A DNA stretch of 64,000 nt from Daphnia pulex (GCF_021134715.1 NC_060023.1:9858001-9922000), one strand, 5' to 3'. Positions 39,001 through 50,532 are shown, numbered from the stretch's first letter. Translations and numbers: made by a program. The notes: generated by a model from the sequence alone, not told the origin.

Positions 39001-42000
39001 ATATGTATCGCTCGGTTGCCCACAACGTCAATTCTAATAAGGCCAGCGTGATATTGCGCCCCCCCGTCACATTAAAATGCACAGCCTCTGCGAACAGTAG
39101 GTACCGGTTATTGTATACTTGTCTTGATTCGTCAAAAGATTTTCCAGTCGTTATTTCGTCTTTTTGGATTTTTATTGACATTCTCTGTCCGCCGTGAATT
39201 TCCACGAATTTCTGTGTTGTCTTCCATTTTTTATTTTCAACTATTTATATTAGAGCACGGCGACAAGGTCTTTTGTTTTTTTTCTTTTTCCCTCCCCAGT
39301 TGTATAAGACCAAAGTTGAGATGCAGGGCACGCACAAATGTCCTCAAAACTCTCTCTCTCTCCGACTTCAATCCATTTTTATTCTTTTATGTAACGCTAG
39401 CTGCTGCGCTGGATGTACTATATAGAACTATCCTCTCAGCACGACGCGATATGTCAAGTATACGTGGAACTGGTCTATATACTAGTTTCCCGTCGCCCAC
39501 CCTGCTCCTGTGTATAATGTATATGCTCGACAACAGATGTGCGATAGATCGCGCAGTTGCGCTGCTATACACATAGACGACGGCTTGCGTGTCGGCGAGT
39601 TTCATACGAGATTTGAGCTTTCAATTTTTATTTGCATTTCTTGTTTCGAGTCCCGTTTGTCTTTGTGCTTTGAGTTATTCATGCGGAAGCGTCGTTACTT
39701 ACTATTATCCGAAATTATGCGGAAACGATTCTTCTTCTTCTTTTATTTCCCAAGCTCAAAAGAATGGCGGACGACATTTTCCGCTCGACTTTCATCTGTT
39801 TCTCACAACCAAAAAGAATCAATGATTGACTTTCCTCCGGAAGAATTTTCCTGGAATCTATCCAGTCGCCCAGGATTATTTGATTTAAAAAAAAAAATAA
39901 TAATAATAATTCGAGCATGTGGAAAACCAGAAAATGAAATTGCAATATATCTATCTGTAGGTATAACTATAGCCGCTGGCGTTATATGCGCGTTCCTCGC
40001 CAATTTCTTGTAGAGCTTCATCATCATTGTTTTGCATATGCATAGGCGATGCTGCTGTGTGGGGAATGTACAATAGAACACGTTTTTATTTAGATCAGAA
40101 GAATGAGGCGTAGTGTGAAGCCCCTTGCTTATGTTCCTCGGGAATCACGTGGCACGAGCAGCAGCACAATCAAATAATGTCGTCGCTCTCCCGTTGTGTG
40201 TCGAGTTCTATAATTAGTATACACAAACCGAATCCATATACTTACATATATTGTCGTTCGGGAGGCTGCTGGAAAAGCCAAAATTCGGTTCTCTCTCTGG
40301 TTCCCTCTTAGACATACTGCATGTTATTTTCATTAGCAGCCAACTCTTGTCTCCGACCGAGTATTATTATGTCTTTTGCTGTAGTACTCTTGTAAAAAAG
40401 AAAATTTTCTTTTGGCTATTCTTTATAGAGCTGCACACACAGCACAATAAAAGCCTGGGCTGTATATGAGATTAATGAAAGTACGTGGAGGCCGGCCATC
40501 TCTCTGCGTCAAAGAAATGCTCTTACATCACTGGACCCACCTCTTATGTGGCTTGTGATTTCCTCTGCTCCCCCTCTTTTTTTCTCCCTGGCATTTCGGA
40601 CCTAATGATCTAACAGAATAGAAACACACGGCCGGGGAGATTTTGGATTCCAAGAATAGGCCATCATTAGCAAAAGGAGAACTGACGTCAGAATGGGGCG
40701 AAATGACGAGCTGGGTGTATAGGATCACGGCAATTTATACAGTGAACGACAACTGACGCGCAGAGCGCCCTAAGGTGTTTGAGAGAAATCATTAAAAGGC
40801 GTATCAATTGAAATCAGTCCAAGTTTCTCAAGGGCACGTATCATTGTTATTATCGCAGCGATCAAAAGCTCAAAATAAATTCAGCGACAAATTTCTTTTT
40901 TTGTTCGCGCCAACAAAATCTATAAAGCCATGATGACAAAATCCATTAGATTTCTCTTCTATGCTAATCCCGATTTTGGCCGATGTAAAGTACAATAGCC
41001 GCAGATAACGAATGGAAACCGTTTCCAACGGAAGCCTATTTTCCCAAGAAAGAATGCCGTACGGAAATAGAGCTGTGGGGATTACAGGAGATATAGGCCA
41101 AATTGTTAATCGGTTAACTTGTTCCACGAATGGTTTAACTGAAGTTCTCTGCATTTTGAATAAGCCTCTAACGAAGGTTTTTCTTTTTTTTTCTAAATAT
41201 TCAGAGTATAGTATCACTGATTGTACGGGGGTGGTGGAATATGTGAAATCAATCTCCATCTTTTTCTAATCACCGCCAACAAAAGAATAAGATTGGTTAT
41301 AATCTCAATTCTATTTGTTATTATTATAGTACATATTATACTCGAGGTTGGCGCCGGGTTCCGTAGGAATACGTAGAGGAATCCTCTTGGTTGTTTTGGA
41401 TCTATCCTTCACGTTTATAATGAAACTAATTCACTTGCTATTAGCGACGTAATAAATCTTCATTGCCTCGGATTCCTTTGATATTCCTGGCGGCCCTGGT
41501 CTACACTATATGGAGTGTGCTGCTATTTTTCCCCAATAATACATACACAACTATATATTCTAACTTGCATTGCCCGCAAGTTTTATCGTGCACGCCACAC
41601 TCACAGACGTTATATACTTCCACGATTTCCCCCAACAGTCGATAGCTATAGCCTACGTTGCGCATGACGTCATTGGCTGTGACGTCTGATGGCTTCTTTG
41701 CGTGCTTCCATGTACTACGTGGATTTCCCAAGTTGCTTTTTTGATCATATCACGCTAGATAGCTCATATATTTTGAAGATTAAGTATTTCGGTGTCATTG
41801 GAAAAGTTTAGAGACCAAGGGCAGCAGATCAGTAAATCAATTCAAACTAAATCCAACGATATGCAGATCATATTATGGTTAGCGTTTTACCCTTATTGAT
41901 TACATATTGCTCATTTTTGTACGTCGATTGAACGACAGCTGGAAAAAAAAGGAATGGCCGTTTATTATTATGGCCGGAGAAGTTTCGACAAGTTCTCGGC

Positions 42001-43740
42001 CGATTTGGCTTCCGCACCGAAAAGTCAAAAGCAGTCGTCCAGCCGATCCTCGCAGGACGAGCAAGAAAAGCATGGCATTTTATTCTCAAGGCAAGCCACT
42101 TTGTGTTATATGTAGGATCGCAGCGCGAAAGAATAGGATGGAACTTGACAGTTAATTATTTTCCGCGTAAAAAAAGAAATGGGAAACGATTTCCCATCCG
42201 CCATTTTTTTTAAATTCCGGTGCCGAAGGCGACGATGCGTTTCAGTTGAGCAAGAAGACAATAACGTCGTAAGTTTTCATATTTGATCGAGCGTATTATA
42301 TAAGTCAGCAACGGCAATCCGGAAAGATCAATAAAAGGTCGCGTCAAAGTTGAATGGATAATAAAAGATCGTCTTTAACCCTGTTCGGAGAGAGTTAAAC
42401 TATAATATAACTAGAGGAGCAAACGAACATACAAGACGAAACACGGAAGTTTGAAATCAAATAAGGGGAAACACAGTCCAGGGAGAGAATGGAAAAGTGC
42501 CGGAATGAAGGAGTAGCACGCACGAATGAACAGCACAGCACGACCGATTTTATGTTACAACGGGCCGGATTATTGGGGTGGCGCATACCTGTTCTCTGTG
42601 CTCTGTCCTCATCCGGCGTCCGTCTTGTACGCACGTGAAAACGCACAGCCGATGTATAGCAGCAGACGAGGAAACAAAAGGAGTTGATGATTCAACTTGA
42701 TTACATCCTCAACTACATACTCTATTATGTGCACGGAATAAAGCTAGAGAATCCAATCCAACTACATTGTATGTACCCTGATAACTTGATATCAAATATC
42801 CATCAGATTCCGGACAGTTTTTTTTTATTTCCGGCCCGAATTTAATATGCTGGCTGATGTGAAAATAATTCCAGTTATTGATCTATATACATGCAGGCCT
42901 GGGATTCATGCATTATCTAAAACCACTTAGTCGGTCTCTGATGTTATACTTGTTTGTTTTATCTTTTCTTCTTCACTTCTTGCGGGACTTACGCAACCAA
43001 AGAAAGAAGGCGACACACAGCTGGGAAAACGGCTATCGTCATGAGCTCATGACTAATAGCTCGTGACCAAACGGCGAGTTCGCGGTGGAATAGAGATACA
43101 AATGTATTTCCCTGGCACTCGACAGATAGTCAATACATAGAGCAATGCCCACGTTAACCTTTACCTTGAAAGCCAACATATATGTATAACATAGTCTGCC
43201 CTTTTTACATCTTAGTGAACTCTTCCATCACAATAAACTAGACAGCTCAGATGAAAGATCGAGAATTTTCAGTCTCAGATCGCTGAGCTAAGAACATGAA
43301 TGTTCTGATAAGCATAAGTTTTTAAGCTTGAGTTTTTCGAATTCATATTTATCAATAATTCATTTGATTCTTATCTCCTAGTCGAATATTCTATTATGTT
43401 CTTAGTATTATAGAGATTGATGCTCGTTTCTTCTTTCCTATACCCAGCAGCTTTGCTTTTTGCTATAAAAAGGGATTCGTGTGTAACTATAGGTCTAGAT
43501 TTTTCAGAGAGAAATCTTGCTGTTAAGGCTTTAGACTTGCCATCTTTTTTGTTGGCTGGACGATTAGTTTTTGTATTCATGGAGACATCGTTCATGCTAT
43601 CGATCGCAATATAGCCGCATTCTTTAGTCACTTTCCCAACTTATTTTCTATAACTTTCGATTAGTTAGTTTGACTCGTTTCATTTGGTAACGCGCATCAA
43701 TAGTTTGTCAAAAATTCCGAGAACTAACAGAAAATCAATG
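36011..43740. other. Gene-poor sequence between block B and the paralogue array
   Basis: No supported coding gene or RNA gene. A 14-nt poly-G run lies at 36,842-36,855. The interval becomes AT-richer toward the paralogue array. Short frames here lack recognisable domains and are not flanked by matching splice sites. Confidence 0.5.
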
Positions 43741-43753
43741 AAATTGTTCGTTG

Positions 43754-43759
43754 TTTATT
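43754..43759 (-). terminator. Candidate polyadenylation signal of P1
   Basis: TTTATT on the plus strand is AATAAA on the minus strand, about 120 nt past the P1 stop codon, a suitable place for 3' end formation of that gene. Confidence 0.5.
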
Positions 43760-43876
43760 TTATTTTTCTCCCAAAGAACAAGTTGAAGAATTGAAAAACG
43801 CAATCAAGTCTCGTCAAAATTTAAATATGAAAAAATTGAAATAAGAAAGAAAAGGCATCGCATAAATAGGCAAAAA

Positions 43877-44668
43877 CTATTTCTTCACTTTGAGGGATCC
43901 ACATTTGAATTGTTCGCATTTTTCCGCTTTAGCGAAGATGTTGAAGGAGTCTTTGAGTTTGTCTGGAACGTATTCCTCCACAGCTTTGGTTACCGTACGA
44001 GTTGAGTCGGAAAAGGAGCGGGACAAGGATCCGACTTCACAGAGGAGACGCTGGATGCATTCCTGCGAATTCAATGCGGCGTAGACGACCTGGGTCAACC
44101 GCTCGACTTGGGCGACGCTCATCGATGGAAGAGCCGAGGAAGTGGCCGGAATGTTCTTCTTGGTCTCCGTTTGACGACGGTAGCGGTTGTTGTTGCCTTG
44201 ATGAGGTCTGTTGGAGTTGTTGTCGTCATTGTTGTAGTTGTCATCTTGATACTCATTTCCATAGCCGCTTTCATCGTAGTAAGCAGTCTCGTTGTATGCA
44301 TTGGTTGTTGTTGCTGCTCCACCAAGGGGAAGTAGTGGTTTGTTTCCGCCGCCACCTCCACCCCCGCCGCCTGCCACAACAACAACTATCACGATGATGG
44401 GAATCAAAATGGGGAGCACGACGATCAGTGGCAGCGCCAAGAATTTGGTGATTATACCACCACCACCTCCACCACCTCCTCCGGCGGAAACATCATCGAC
44501 TAAAGGAGCCAACTGCATCGGGGCAGATTCATAATTGTTGTACGGGGCATCGTAAGACGGAGGTGCGTAAGCTGGGGCTGCATAAGGCATCGGAGGACTG
44601 TAAGCCATAGGAGGACTATAAGGCATCGGAGGACTATAAGGCATAGGGGCCATTGCCATTGAAGCCAT
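43877..44668 (-). CDS. P1: polyGly-flanked membrane-segment protein with four-Cys C-terminal domain
   Basis: 263 residues, family not recognised. Residues 1-35 are repeats of the type MPYSPP/MAYSPP. Gly9 lies at 63-71, a 24-residue aliphatic segment at about 76-99 (ALPLIVVLPILIPIIVIVVVV), then Gly9 again. An Asn/Tyr/Asp-rich linker follows to about 160. RYRR at 162-165, followed by Gln, resembles a furin-type cleavage site. The C-terminal 90 residues hold Cys204, 210, 251 and 256 (spacings C-x5-C and C-x4-C), probably two disulphides. No N-terminal signal peptide is visible, so topology would depend on the internal hydrophobic segment. The ATG immediately follows a 3' splice site (TTTTTAACAG|ATGGC), and the upstream exon (ending at 44,766, GTAAGA donor) has no ATG. 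If processed, the Cys domain would be released or exposed outside the cell; that is inference. Confidence 0.8.
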   Translation of the reverse strand: MASMAMAPMPYSPPMPYSPPMAYSPPMPYAAPAYAPPSYDAPYNNYESAPMQLAPLVDDVSAGGGGGGGGGIITKFLALPLIVVLPILIPIIVIVVVVAGGGGGGGGGNKPLLPLGGAATTTNAYNETAYYDESGYGNEYQDDNYNNDDNNSNRPHQGNNNRYRRQTETKKNIPATSSALPSMSVAQVERLTQVVYAALNSQECIQRLLCEVGSLSRSFSDSTRTVTKAVEEYVPDKLKDSFNIFAKAEKCEQFKCGSLKVKK

Positions 44669-44765
44669 CTGTTAAAAACGGAAGAAAGATTTAAGATGAT
44701 TTCTTTAGTTAAAAAAAATAAAAAAATAAAATAATGAAATAAAATGTTACTGAATAATATCTTAC

Positions 44766-44861
44766 GATAGAATTTGGATGCTGAAAAAGTTGATGACTTT
44801 GCAGGAGAAGATCAACTGATGAAGTGGGATGCCGTTGGACTGTTCACCGTGGTCTTAAATA
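44766..44861 (-). promoter_or_regulatory. P1 promoter and untranslated first exon
   Basis: On the minus strand a TATTTAAG box at 44,861-44,854 precedes an ATG-free exon ending at 44,766 with donor GTAAGA. A TCAGT initiator-like motif lies downstream of the box. The intron 44,765-44,669 runs into the P1 start codon. The layout repeats in the three other paralogues. Confidence 0.55.
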
Positions 44862-46145
44862 GTGTCAGTAAAAACTGAAGTACGCGCTAAACAACCTTCG
44901 TTACGTCATTAGCATTAACGATTACCTTGGGATTTGGGAAGGTGCTATTAATTGAAGAAGGGTCATAGATGAAAAACTCTTATCAAAATATCTCCTTAGT
45001 TCTTACCTTGGATTTTCTTTTTCTCAAAATTAATTGAGAAATCATTCAAAAAAGATTATCCCTTGCGTTATTACAAAGAACGGTTGAATACTATTCTCTT
45101 AGTGATGGCGAAAAATGTTTGTTGTTTATTAATATTTCAATTTGATCGCCTGTACCTGTACTTATTCGCGGAATCCAATGAGCAGCAATTAATTCCCTAA
45201 TTTAGTTTTCCAGTCAATTACTTCGCCACAATTCCGTGCGTTGCGAGAACCTTTGCGCAAAAGCTGTATCGTTATTGAATTGTGTAAGCAAATCTATTTT
45301 ACTCCGTTGTTTCACTTAGCAAGCGTGATGAATGATGCAACTTAATTCTGCCGCGTAACACAATTGCGGATGTATAGCTGGATGAAGTTTCAGGCTATAC
45401 ATGATTGGTGCATATCATATGGATTAATTGTTTGATTTACTTGTCTGGTTCAAAACGTTAAAGGTCATTTTTTTTCAGTTACACTGATTCGCTGAACCTC
45501 TAGGATCTTGAAGAGGTCACTATTAGTTCAATTAAATGAGTTCCAATTTCCCATGCAACATCATGGCATGCGTCCGATTAATTTCATCGTTCTTTTCGTT
45601 GCGACTTGAACAACCACTTTTGCTGATTCGATCTGACATATTACGTGACACTTTGGGGAGTTATACGCAACAGCAGTGTACCACTATAAACAGGACCGCT
45701 TTTAATCAGTAATACGCTGTAACAACGCGGAGACGAGAGTAATATCGCTTATCGAGTTCAGATGAGTTCTGCCTGGATGCCTCTGCAGGAGGATTAAATT
45801 TCATCTTTTTATTAATTTCGGCCGAGAATATTAGCATCATTTTTTGAATCATCAAAACTGTTCGTTTATTGAGAATTCATTATTAGAAGAATTTTAAACG
45901 TAAAGATTAAGTTATATATGAATAATTTCAAAATAAAACTAGAGACCATTTCAATTCTATCCTGGTTGTATTATTACATTTAAATGGTTCAAAAATATCA
46001 CGTACAGTATACAAATGGTATATACAAGTCACACTGTTAAAAATTTGAATATGTCAAGTGTTTCGTCTCTATTTTAAATAAGAAAAAGTTAAATATGAAA
46101 AGTTCAAATAATAAAAAGGGGAGAGAATACAGCAACCACCAGTTA
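44862..46145. other. P1-relic intergenic sequence
   Basis: AT-rich sequence with no supported gene. The part from about 46,020 resembles the 3' flanks of the paralogues (AAATAAGAAAAAGTTAAAT type sequence), so it belongs with the relic to its right. Confidence 0.5.
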
Positions 46146-46239
46146 GTTTTTCATTTTGAGGGATCCACATTTATACTGCTCACATTTACTGCTTTAGCGA
46201 AGACGTTGAAGGAGTCTTTGAGTTTGTCTGGAACGTATG
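46146..46239 (-). pseudogene. 3' relic of a fifth P-family gene
   Basis: About 94 nt match the last 30 or so codons of P2 (from the VPDKLKDSFNVFAKA region to the stop), followed by paralogue-like 3' flank. A one-base deletion after the AKA codons (GCAGTAAATG against GCGGAAAAATG) shifts the frame, and upstream of 46,239 the similarity ends abruptly. It is therefore a truncated dead copy between P1 and P2, showing the array once had at least five members or a failed duplication. Confidence 0.8.
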
Positions 46240-46839
46240 AATGATCCTCATCTGTTCCGTCTGCAGGAGCTATATAGGATGTAAGATTCTTTAGATTATC
46301 TTTTCAATGAGCTATCTATTACATACTACATCTAACCACATTTATAGACATGAAATGTGATCTGATTCTTCATTGGAGAACTCTCTTCGATCCTTGACCC
46401 TCGTTTCATAATTTGCCTTTACCTTCTAACGCTCATTTGCTTAATGTGCACTTCACCCCCGAAACTAGAATTCTGTACTTTCATCATCATCTTTCACGAT
46501 TGGAAATAAATGACGCGGCAAAATTCCTTAAAATAATCATTTGAAAAATTGGACTTGTTTGTAAAAGTGAAAGTCTAATAATATAGCCAATATTCTGTTT
46601 GGATGTTACAAAAGTCATAATAGAATAAAACGTCGGAAAGCACTTTCATGCAAGATTATCGGCAAAATGTATTTAATACATAGGCTACAGAAGATCCATG
46701 ACCCACATGCGCGTAATTGTAAAAAAGCATTTCATTTGTTTCGTGAAAAATTGTCAAAATGATAAAGGTACAAGTCTCACCACTATTTTAAGTTAGAAAA
46801 CGTTACATAAGAAAAATGACATATAGAAAATAGACAAAA

Positions 46840-47616
46840 TTATTTCTTCGCTTTGAGGGATCCACATTTATACTGCTCACATTTTTCCGCTTTAGCGAAG
46901 ACGTTGAAGGAGTCTTTGAGCTTTTCTGGAACGTATTCCTCCACAGCTTTGGTTACCGTACGAGTTGAGTCGGAGAAAGAGCGGGACAAGGATCCGACTT
47001 CACAGAGAAGACGCTGGATGCATTCCTGCGAATTCAATGCGGCGTAGACGACCTGGGTCAACCGCTCGACTTGGGCGACGCTCATCGATGGAAGAGCGGA
47101 GGAAGTGGCCGGAATGTTCTTGTTCTTCTCCGTTTGACGACGGTGGCGGTTGTTGTAGCCTTGATGAGGTCTGTTGTCGTTGTAATTGTTGTTGTTGTCT
47201 TGATAGTCGTTCCCATAGCTGTTGTCGTCGTAATAAGGAGTCGACTCGTAATTTTCATTTTTCCCTGGTACTGCTGCCGCGGAACCAAGCGCTGGATTTT
47301 TATTACCTCCACCTCCACCGCCTCCGCCGCCTGCCACAACAACAACTATCACGATGATGGGAATCAAAATGGGGAGCACGACGATCAGTGGCAGCGCCAA
47401 GAATTTGGTGACCATACCACCACCACCTCCACCACCTCCTCCGGCGGAAGTATCTTCAAGAGCGCCCGGTACGACCAACGGAGCCAACGGGATCGGAGCG
47501 GATTGAGAATCTCCGTACGTGGATTGGGCAGCGTAAGGCGGAAGTGCGTAGGATGGTGGTGGTGGGACTGCGTAGGGCATCGAGGGACTGTAAGGCATCG
47601 GGGCGTATGCAGCCAT
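46840..47616 (-). CDS. P2: polyGly-flanked membrane-segment protein with four-Cys C-terminal domain
   Basis: 258 residues, paralogue of P1. The N terminus is Pro/Tyr/Ala-rich, then SAPIPLAPLVVPGALED, which P3 and P4 share but P1 lacks. Gly9 at 59-67, the same aliphatic segment at about 71-95, Gly9 at 96-104, then an Asn-rich linker. RHRR at 157-160, then Gln. Conserved Cys 199, 205, 246 and 251. The nucleotide sequence of the membrane segment and C-terminal half is almost identical to P1 even at third codon positions, while the N-terminal region differs. The start codon directly follows TTTCAACAG; an ATG-free upstream exon ends at 47,718. A long opposite-strand frame over this gene is a by-product of its repetitive codons. 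Confidence 0.8.
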   Translation of the reverse strand: MAAYAPMPYSPSMPYAVPPPPSYALPPYAAQSTYGDSQSAPIPLAPLVVPGALEDTSAGGGGGGGGGMVTKFLALPLIVVLPILIPIIVIVVVVAGGGGGGGGGNKNPALGSAAAVPGKNENYESTPYYDDNSYGNDYQDNNNNYNDNRPHQGYNNRHRRQTEKNKNIPATSSALPSMSVAQVERLTQVVYAALNSQECIQRLLCEVGSLSRSFSDSTRTVTKAVEEYVPEKLKDSFNVFAKAEKCEQYKCGSLKAKK

Positions 47617-47717
47617 CTGTTGAAACGAGAAAAAGGAAATACAGCAAGATTATTTTGGACAACAGTAATAAAAACAGTTCAAAAAAGCAAAGAAATTGAC
47701 ATTCTATTTGATATTAC

Positions 47718-47815
47718 GATTGGGTTAGTTGTTGAAGTTGAAAAGCTAACGTCTTTGCCGGAGAAAGTGCGTTGGAAAACTGTGGTGTCAACTGAACTGT
47801 TGCTCGGATCTTATA
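47718..47815 (-). promoter_or_regulatory. P2 promoter and untranslated first exon
   Basis: TATAAGA box at 47,815-47,809 on the minus strand, TTCAGTT initiator-like motif about 22 nt on, ATG-free exon ending at 47,718, donor GTAATA, intron 47,717-47,617. Confidence 0.6.
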
Positions 47816-48450
47816 AGGGCCAAGCTGTTCATTTGCTGAAGGTTTACTGCTTTGGAATTTTAATTATTATCATTAATTAATCGTCATTAATTTTCTGGCT
47901 GTACAACATGTCCTTGCATGGTGGGATTTTGTTTAATTACCGAAGGGTGATTTAAAGACTGTAAATGATATTTTTACTTAATTACCCATTAGCTTTTTTT
48001 TCTCAAAATATATAGTTAATAACAGGAAATCCTTCACCAAGTTTGAAGCATATTCAGTTAATTTGCGGGATTTGGTCTTAAAGTAATTGATGAGACGGAC
48101 AATTTGATACTATAATAATCCCGATCCGTTCAACGGATGTCGAGCGCGGGTGTTATTACTGTTTAGACAACCGCATGTGATTTTGTGCGGTTTTAATTTA
48201 GGGGGCTCGATATTTAATTGTATATCGATATCTTAAGTATTGCTAATTAGTTAGAAGTTAGTGTCGTCTGCATTATTTTTCGTTGCTTCGAAAGAGAGAC
48301 CGATACAAGTAAACAAGTTTAAGATTATAAAGAAAACGGAACGATCACTTAATTAGAAACATTTATGTGGCTGACTGGCTGCACGAAAAATAGCAGAACA
48401 AATAAAATAACAAAGTGTGATCGTCGTGTGTATGGTGTTTCGGTCTGTAT
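47816..48450. other. AT-rich spacer
   Basis: No gene or recognisable repeat seen; upstream DNA of P2 before repeat R1 begins. Confidence 0.5.
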
Positions 48451-49468
48451 GCTGTTTAGCAGGTAAATACAACTAAAAGAAAACAAATGTAATGATTGTG
48501 GGAGCTATAGAAGAGTTAAACCTGTTCCAAATTTGTGAAATGTTAGTTCAGGACTGACTAGCATTTACCATGTGATTGCCCTGTCGATGCATGGCAGTTT
48601 TTTTTGCACCATTGGTTTGCATTAGGTAACCTTCTCCTTTGTGCAAATTTGAGGACTGAGCCAGCCATCATAACAAATAGTAACGACAATATCTATGCCA
48701 AGTTTTTATGGTACTGATATTATGGACCTGTCAGCAATTTTTCTCAGTATCATCACTTGGGTCATGATTTTCGTTACTTTTCATCATGAACCTGTGAACA
48801 GAAATTCTGCTAGATATTTTTAGTAATGCATGACTTTCGTGAATGCAGTGTATTACATGTAAACTTTCAATTATCCTGTTTATTAACAATAAGAGTTTAC
48901 CCACTGTCTCATTTCAACTTTTCCTTACTTGTTGTGTCTGTCTAAATATTTTTCGTAACCCATTTTTTTATTTTTCCATTTAGATAAACAGCACCACTCT
49001 GGACTGGATAAACTACCGATGTCGGTCGAGTTACGTAGCTCTAGTTCTCCTTCCTTTATAAATGTCCTCGTGTACACCCATGTGAGTGTGGGTGTGTTCA
49101 CGAGGACGCCCTTTTTCCTATCCCGCCTAGTGGATTCTGCGGATGGATGAAGAACTTGTGGATGGATCATGGATGCCTGGCTGTATTTCCCATACTTAAA
49201 GGTAGGACAAATTCATCTCTATTCTTCCTTTTTACTATTAGGTGGCGTTGATTGGAAATCATTACGTAGTCACGGAGTATGTTTATTCCTGAGCTAGACA
49301 GTCGACTGGGACTGTTTTCTCTTGCCGTTTTTTTGTTTACTCAGTCAGGGTTTTTTAAATAACTCAATTGTAGAACGACTGCAGATCAGGCTTGTTTTGT
49401 TTTTTACCTCACAACTTTTTCTGTGGGTACACAATCGAATTCTAAAATATTTTAACTTTAAACACTTA
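48451..49468 (+). repeat. 1-kb dispersed repeat R1, second copy
   Basis: Same-orientation copy of 34,296-35,290, located between P2's promoter side and P3's 3' end. Shared pieces include TGATTGTGGGAGCTA, GACTAGCATTTACC, ATATTTTTCGTAACCCATTT, the TTTAG|ATAAACAGCA acceptor-like site, CTGGCTGTATTTCCCA, AAAG|GTAGGACA and AACGACTGCAGATCAGGC. The central hairpin is better paired than in the other copy. Upstream it carries GCACCATTGGTTTGCATT, an insertion relative to the first copy. Confidence 0.75.
49064..49107. other. Long hairpin in R1
   Basis: Arms 49,064-49,080 and 49,089-49,107: GTCCTCGTG pairs with CACGAGGAC and ACACCCA with TGGGTGT, leaving a small internal bulge and an 8-nt loop. Strong potential stem in DNA or RNA. 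Confidence 0.75.
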
Positions 49469-49743
49469 CACTAGCGTACAGCTAGACAATTTTATGACCA
49501 AGTGGGACCTGTCACCACATCCGCACCACCTCGAACAAAAAAACGGTGCAAAGCACTTTCGTCACGAAAGATGTATTTAAGAAAAATAAGAGATACAGGA
49601 GTCGTCGTTGTACACATCAGCATTTTACCTTTTTCGTAAAACAGTGTCAATCATTATAAATTAAATTATTTATCAAGTCTCGTCAAAATTTGAGTAAGAA
49701 AGAGTTAAATATAAAAAAAAGGCAAAAGTAAATAAATGTGCAA

Positions 49744-50532
49744 TTAGTTCTTGACTTTGAGGGATCCACATTTATACTGGTCGCATTTTTCTGCTTTAGC
49801 AAAGATGTTGTAAGAATCTTTGAGCTTCTCTGGAACGTATTCCTCCACAGCTTTGGTAACCGTACGAGTTGAGTCGGAGAAGGAACGGGACAGGGATCCG
49901 ACTTCACAGAGAAGACGCTGGATGCATTCCTGCGAATTCAATGCGGCGTAGACGACCTGGGTCAACCGCTCGACTTGGGCGACGCTCATCGATGGAAGAG
50001 CCGAGGAAGCAGCCGGAATGTTCTTGCTCTTCTCCGCTTGACGACGGTGGCGGTTGTTGTTGCCTTGATGAGGTCTGTTGGAGTTGTAATTGTTGTTGTT
50101 GTCTTGATAGTCGTTCCCATAGCTGTTGTCGTCGTAGTAAGGAGTTGACTCGTAATTTTCATTTTTCCCTGGTACCACCGGAAGACCAAGCGCTGGATTT
50201 TTATTACCTCCACCTCCACCGCCTCCGCCGCCTGCCACAACAACAACTATCACGATGATGGGAATCAAAATGGGGAGCACGACGATCAGTGGCAGCGCCA
50301 AGAATTTGGTGACCATACCACCACCCCCTCCGCCACCTCCTCCGGCGGAAGCATCTTCAAGAGCGCCCGGTACGACCAACGGAGCCAACGGGATCGGAGC
50401 GGATTGAGAATCTCCGTACGCGGATTGGGCAGCGTAAGGCGAAGGTGCGTAGGATGGTGGTGGGGCTGCATAAGGCAACGGTTGGCTGTAAGGCATCGGG
50501 GAACTGTAAGGCATCGGGGCGAATGCAGCCAT
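49744..50532 (-). CDS. P3: polyGly-flanked membrane-segment protein with four-Cys C-terminal domain
   Basis: 262 residues, closest to P2. N-terminal APMPYSSPMPYSQPLPYAAP repeats, Gly9 at 64-72, aliphatic segment about 76-100, Gly9 at 101-109, linker NENYESTPYYDDNSYGNDYQ as in P2, RHRR at 161-164 then Gln. Cys 203, 209, 250 and 255. The ATG abuts a 3' splice site (GAACACCAG|ATGGC). An untranslated exon ends at 50,647 with a GTAAGT donor. The promoter is an exact duplicate of the P4 promoter. No function can be assigned; a secreted or membrane-tethered extracellular role is the simplest inference from the processing-like site and paired cysteines. Confidence 0.8.
   Translation of the reverse strand: MAAFAPMPYSSPMPYSQPLPYAAPPPSYAPSPYAAQSAYGDSQSAPIPLAPLVVPGALEDASAGGGGGGGGGMVTKFLALPLIVVLPILIPIIVIVVVVAGGGGGGGGGNKNPALGLPVVPGKNENYESTPYYDDNSYGNDYQDNNNNYNSNRPHQGNNNRHRRQAEKSKNIPAASSALPSMSVAQVERLTQVVYAALNSQECIQRLLCEVGSLSRSFSDSTRTVTKAVEEYVPEKLKDSYNIFAKAEKCDQYKCGSLKVKN

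Noticed and set aside
47071-47880. 269-codon open frame on the plus strand over P2 (with similar ones over P1, P3, P4)
   Set aside because: It is antisense to P2 and follows from its repetitive, Gly/Asn/Val-rich codon use; it has no recognisable domain and the equivalents in other paralogues are different lengths.
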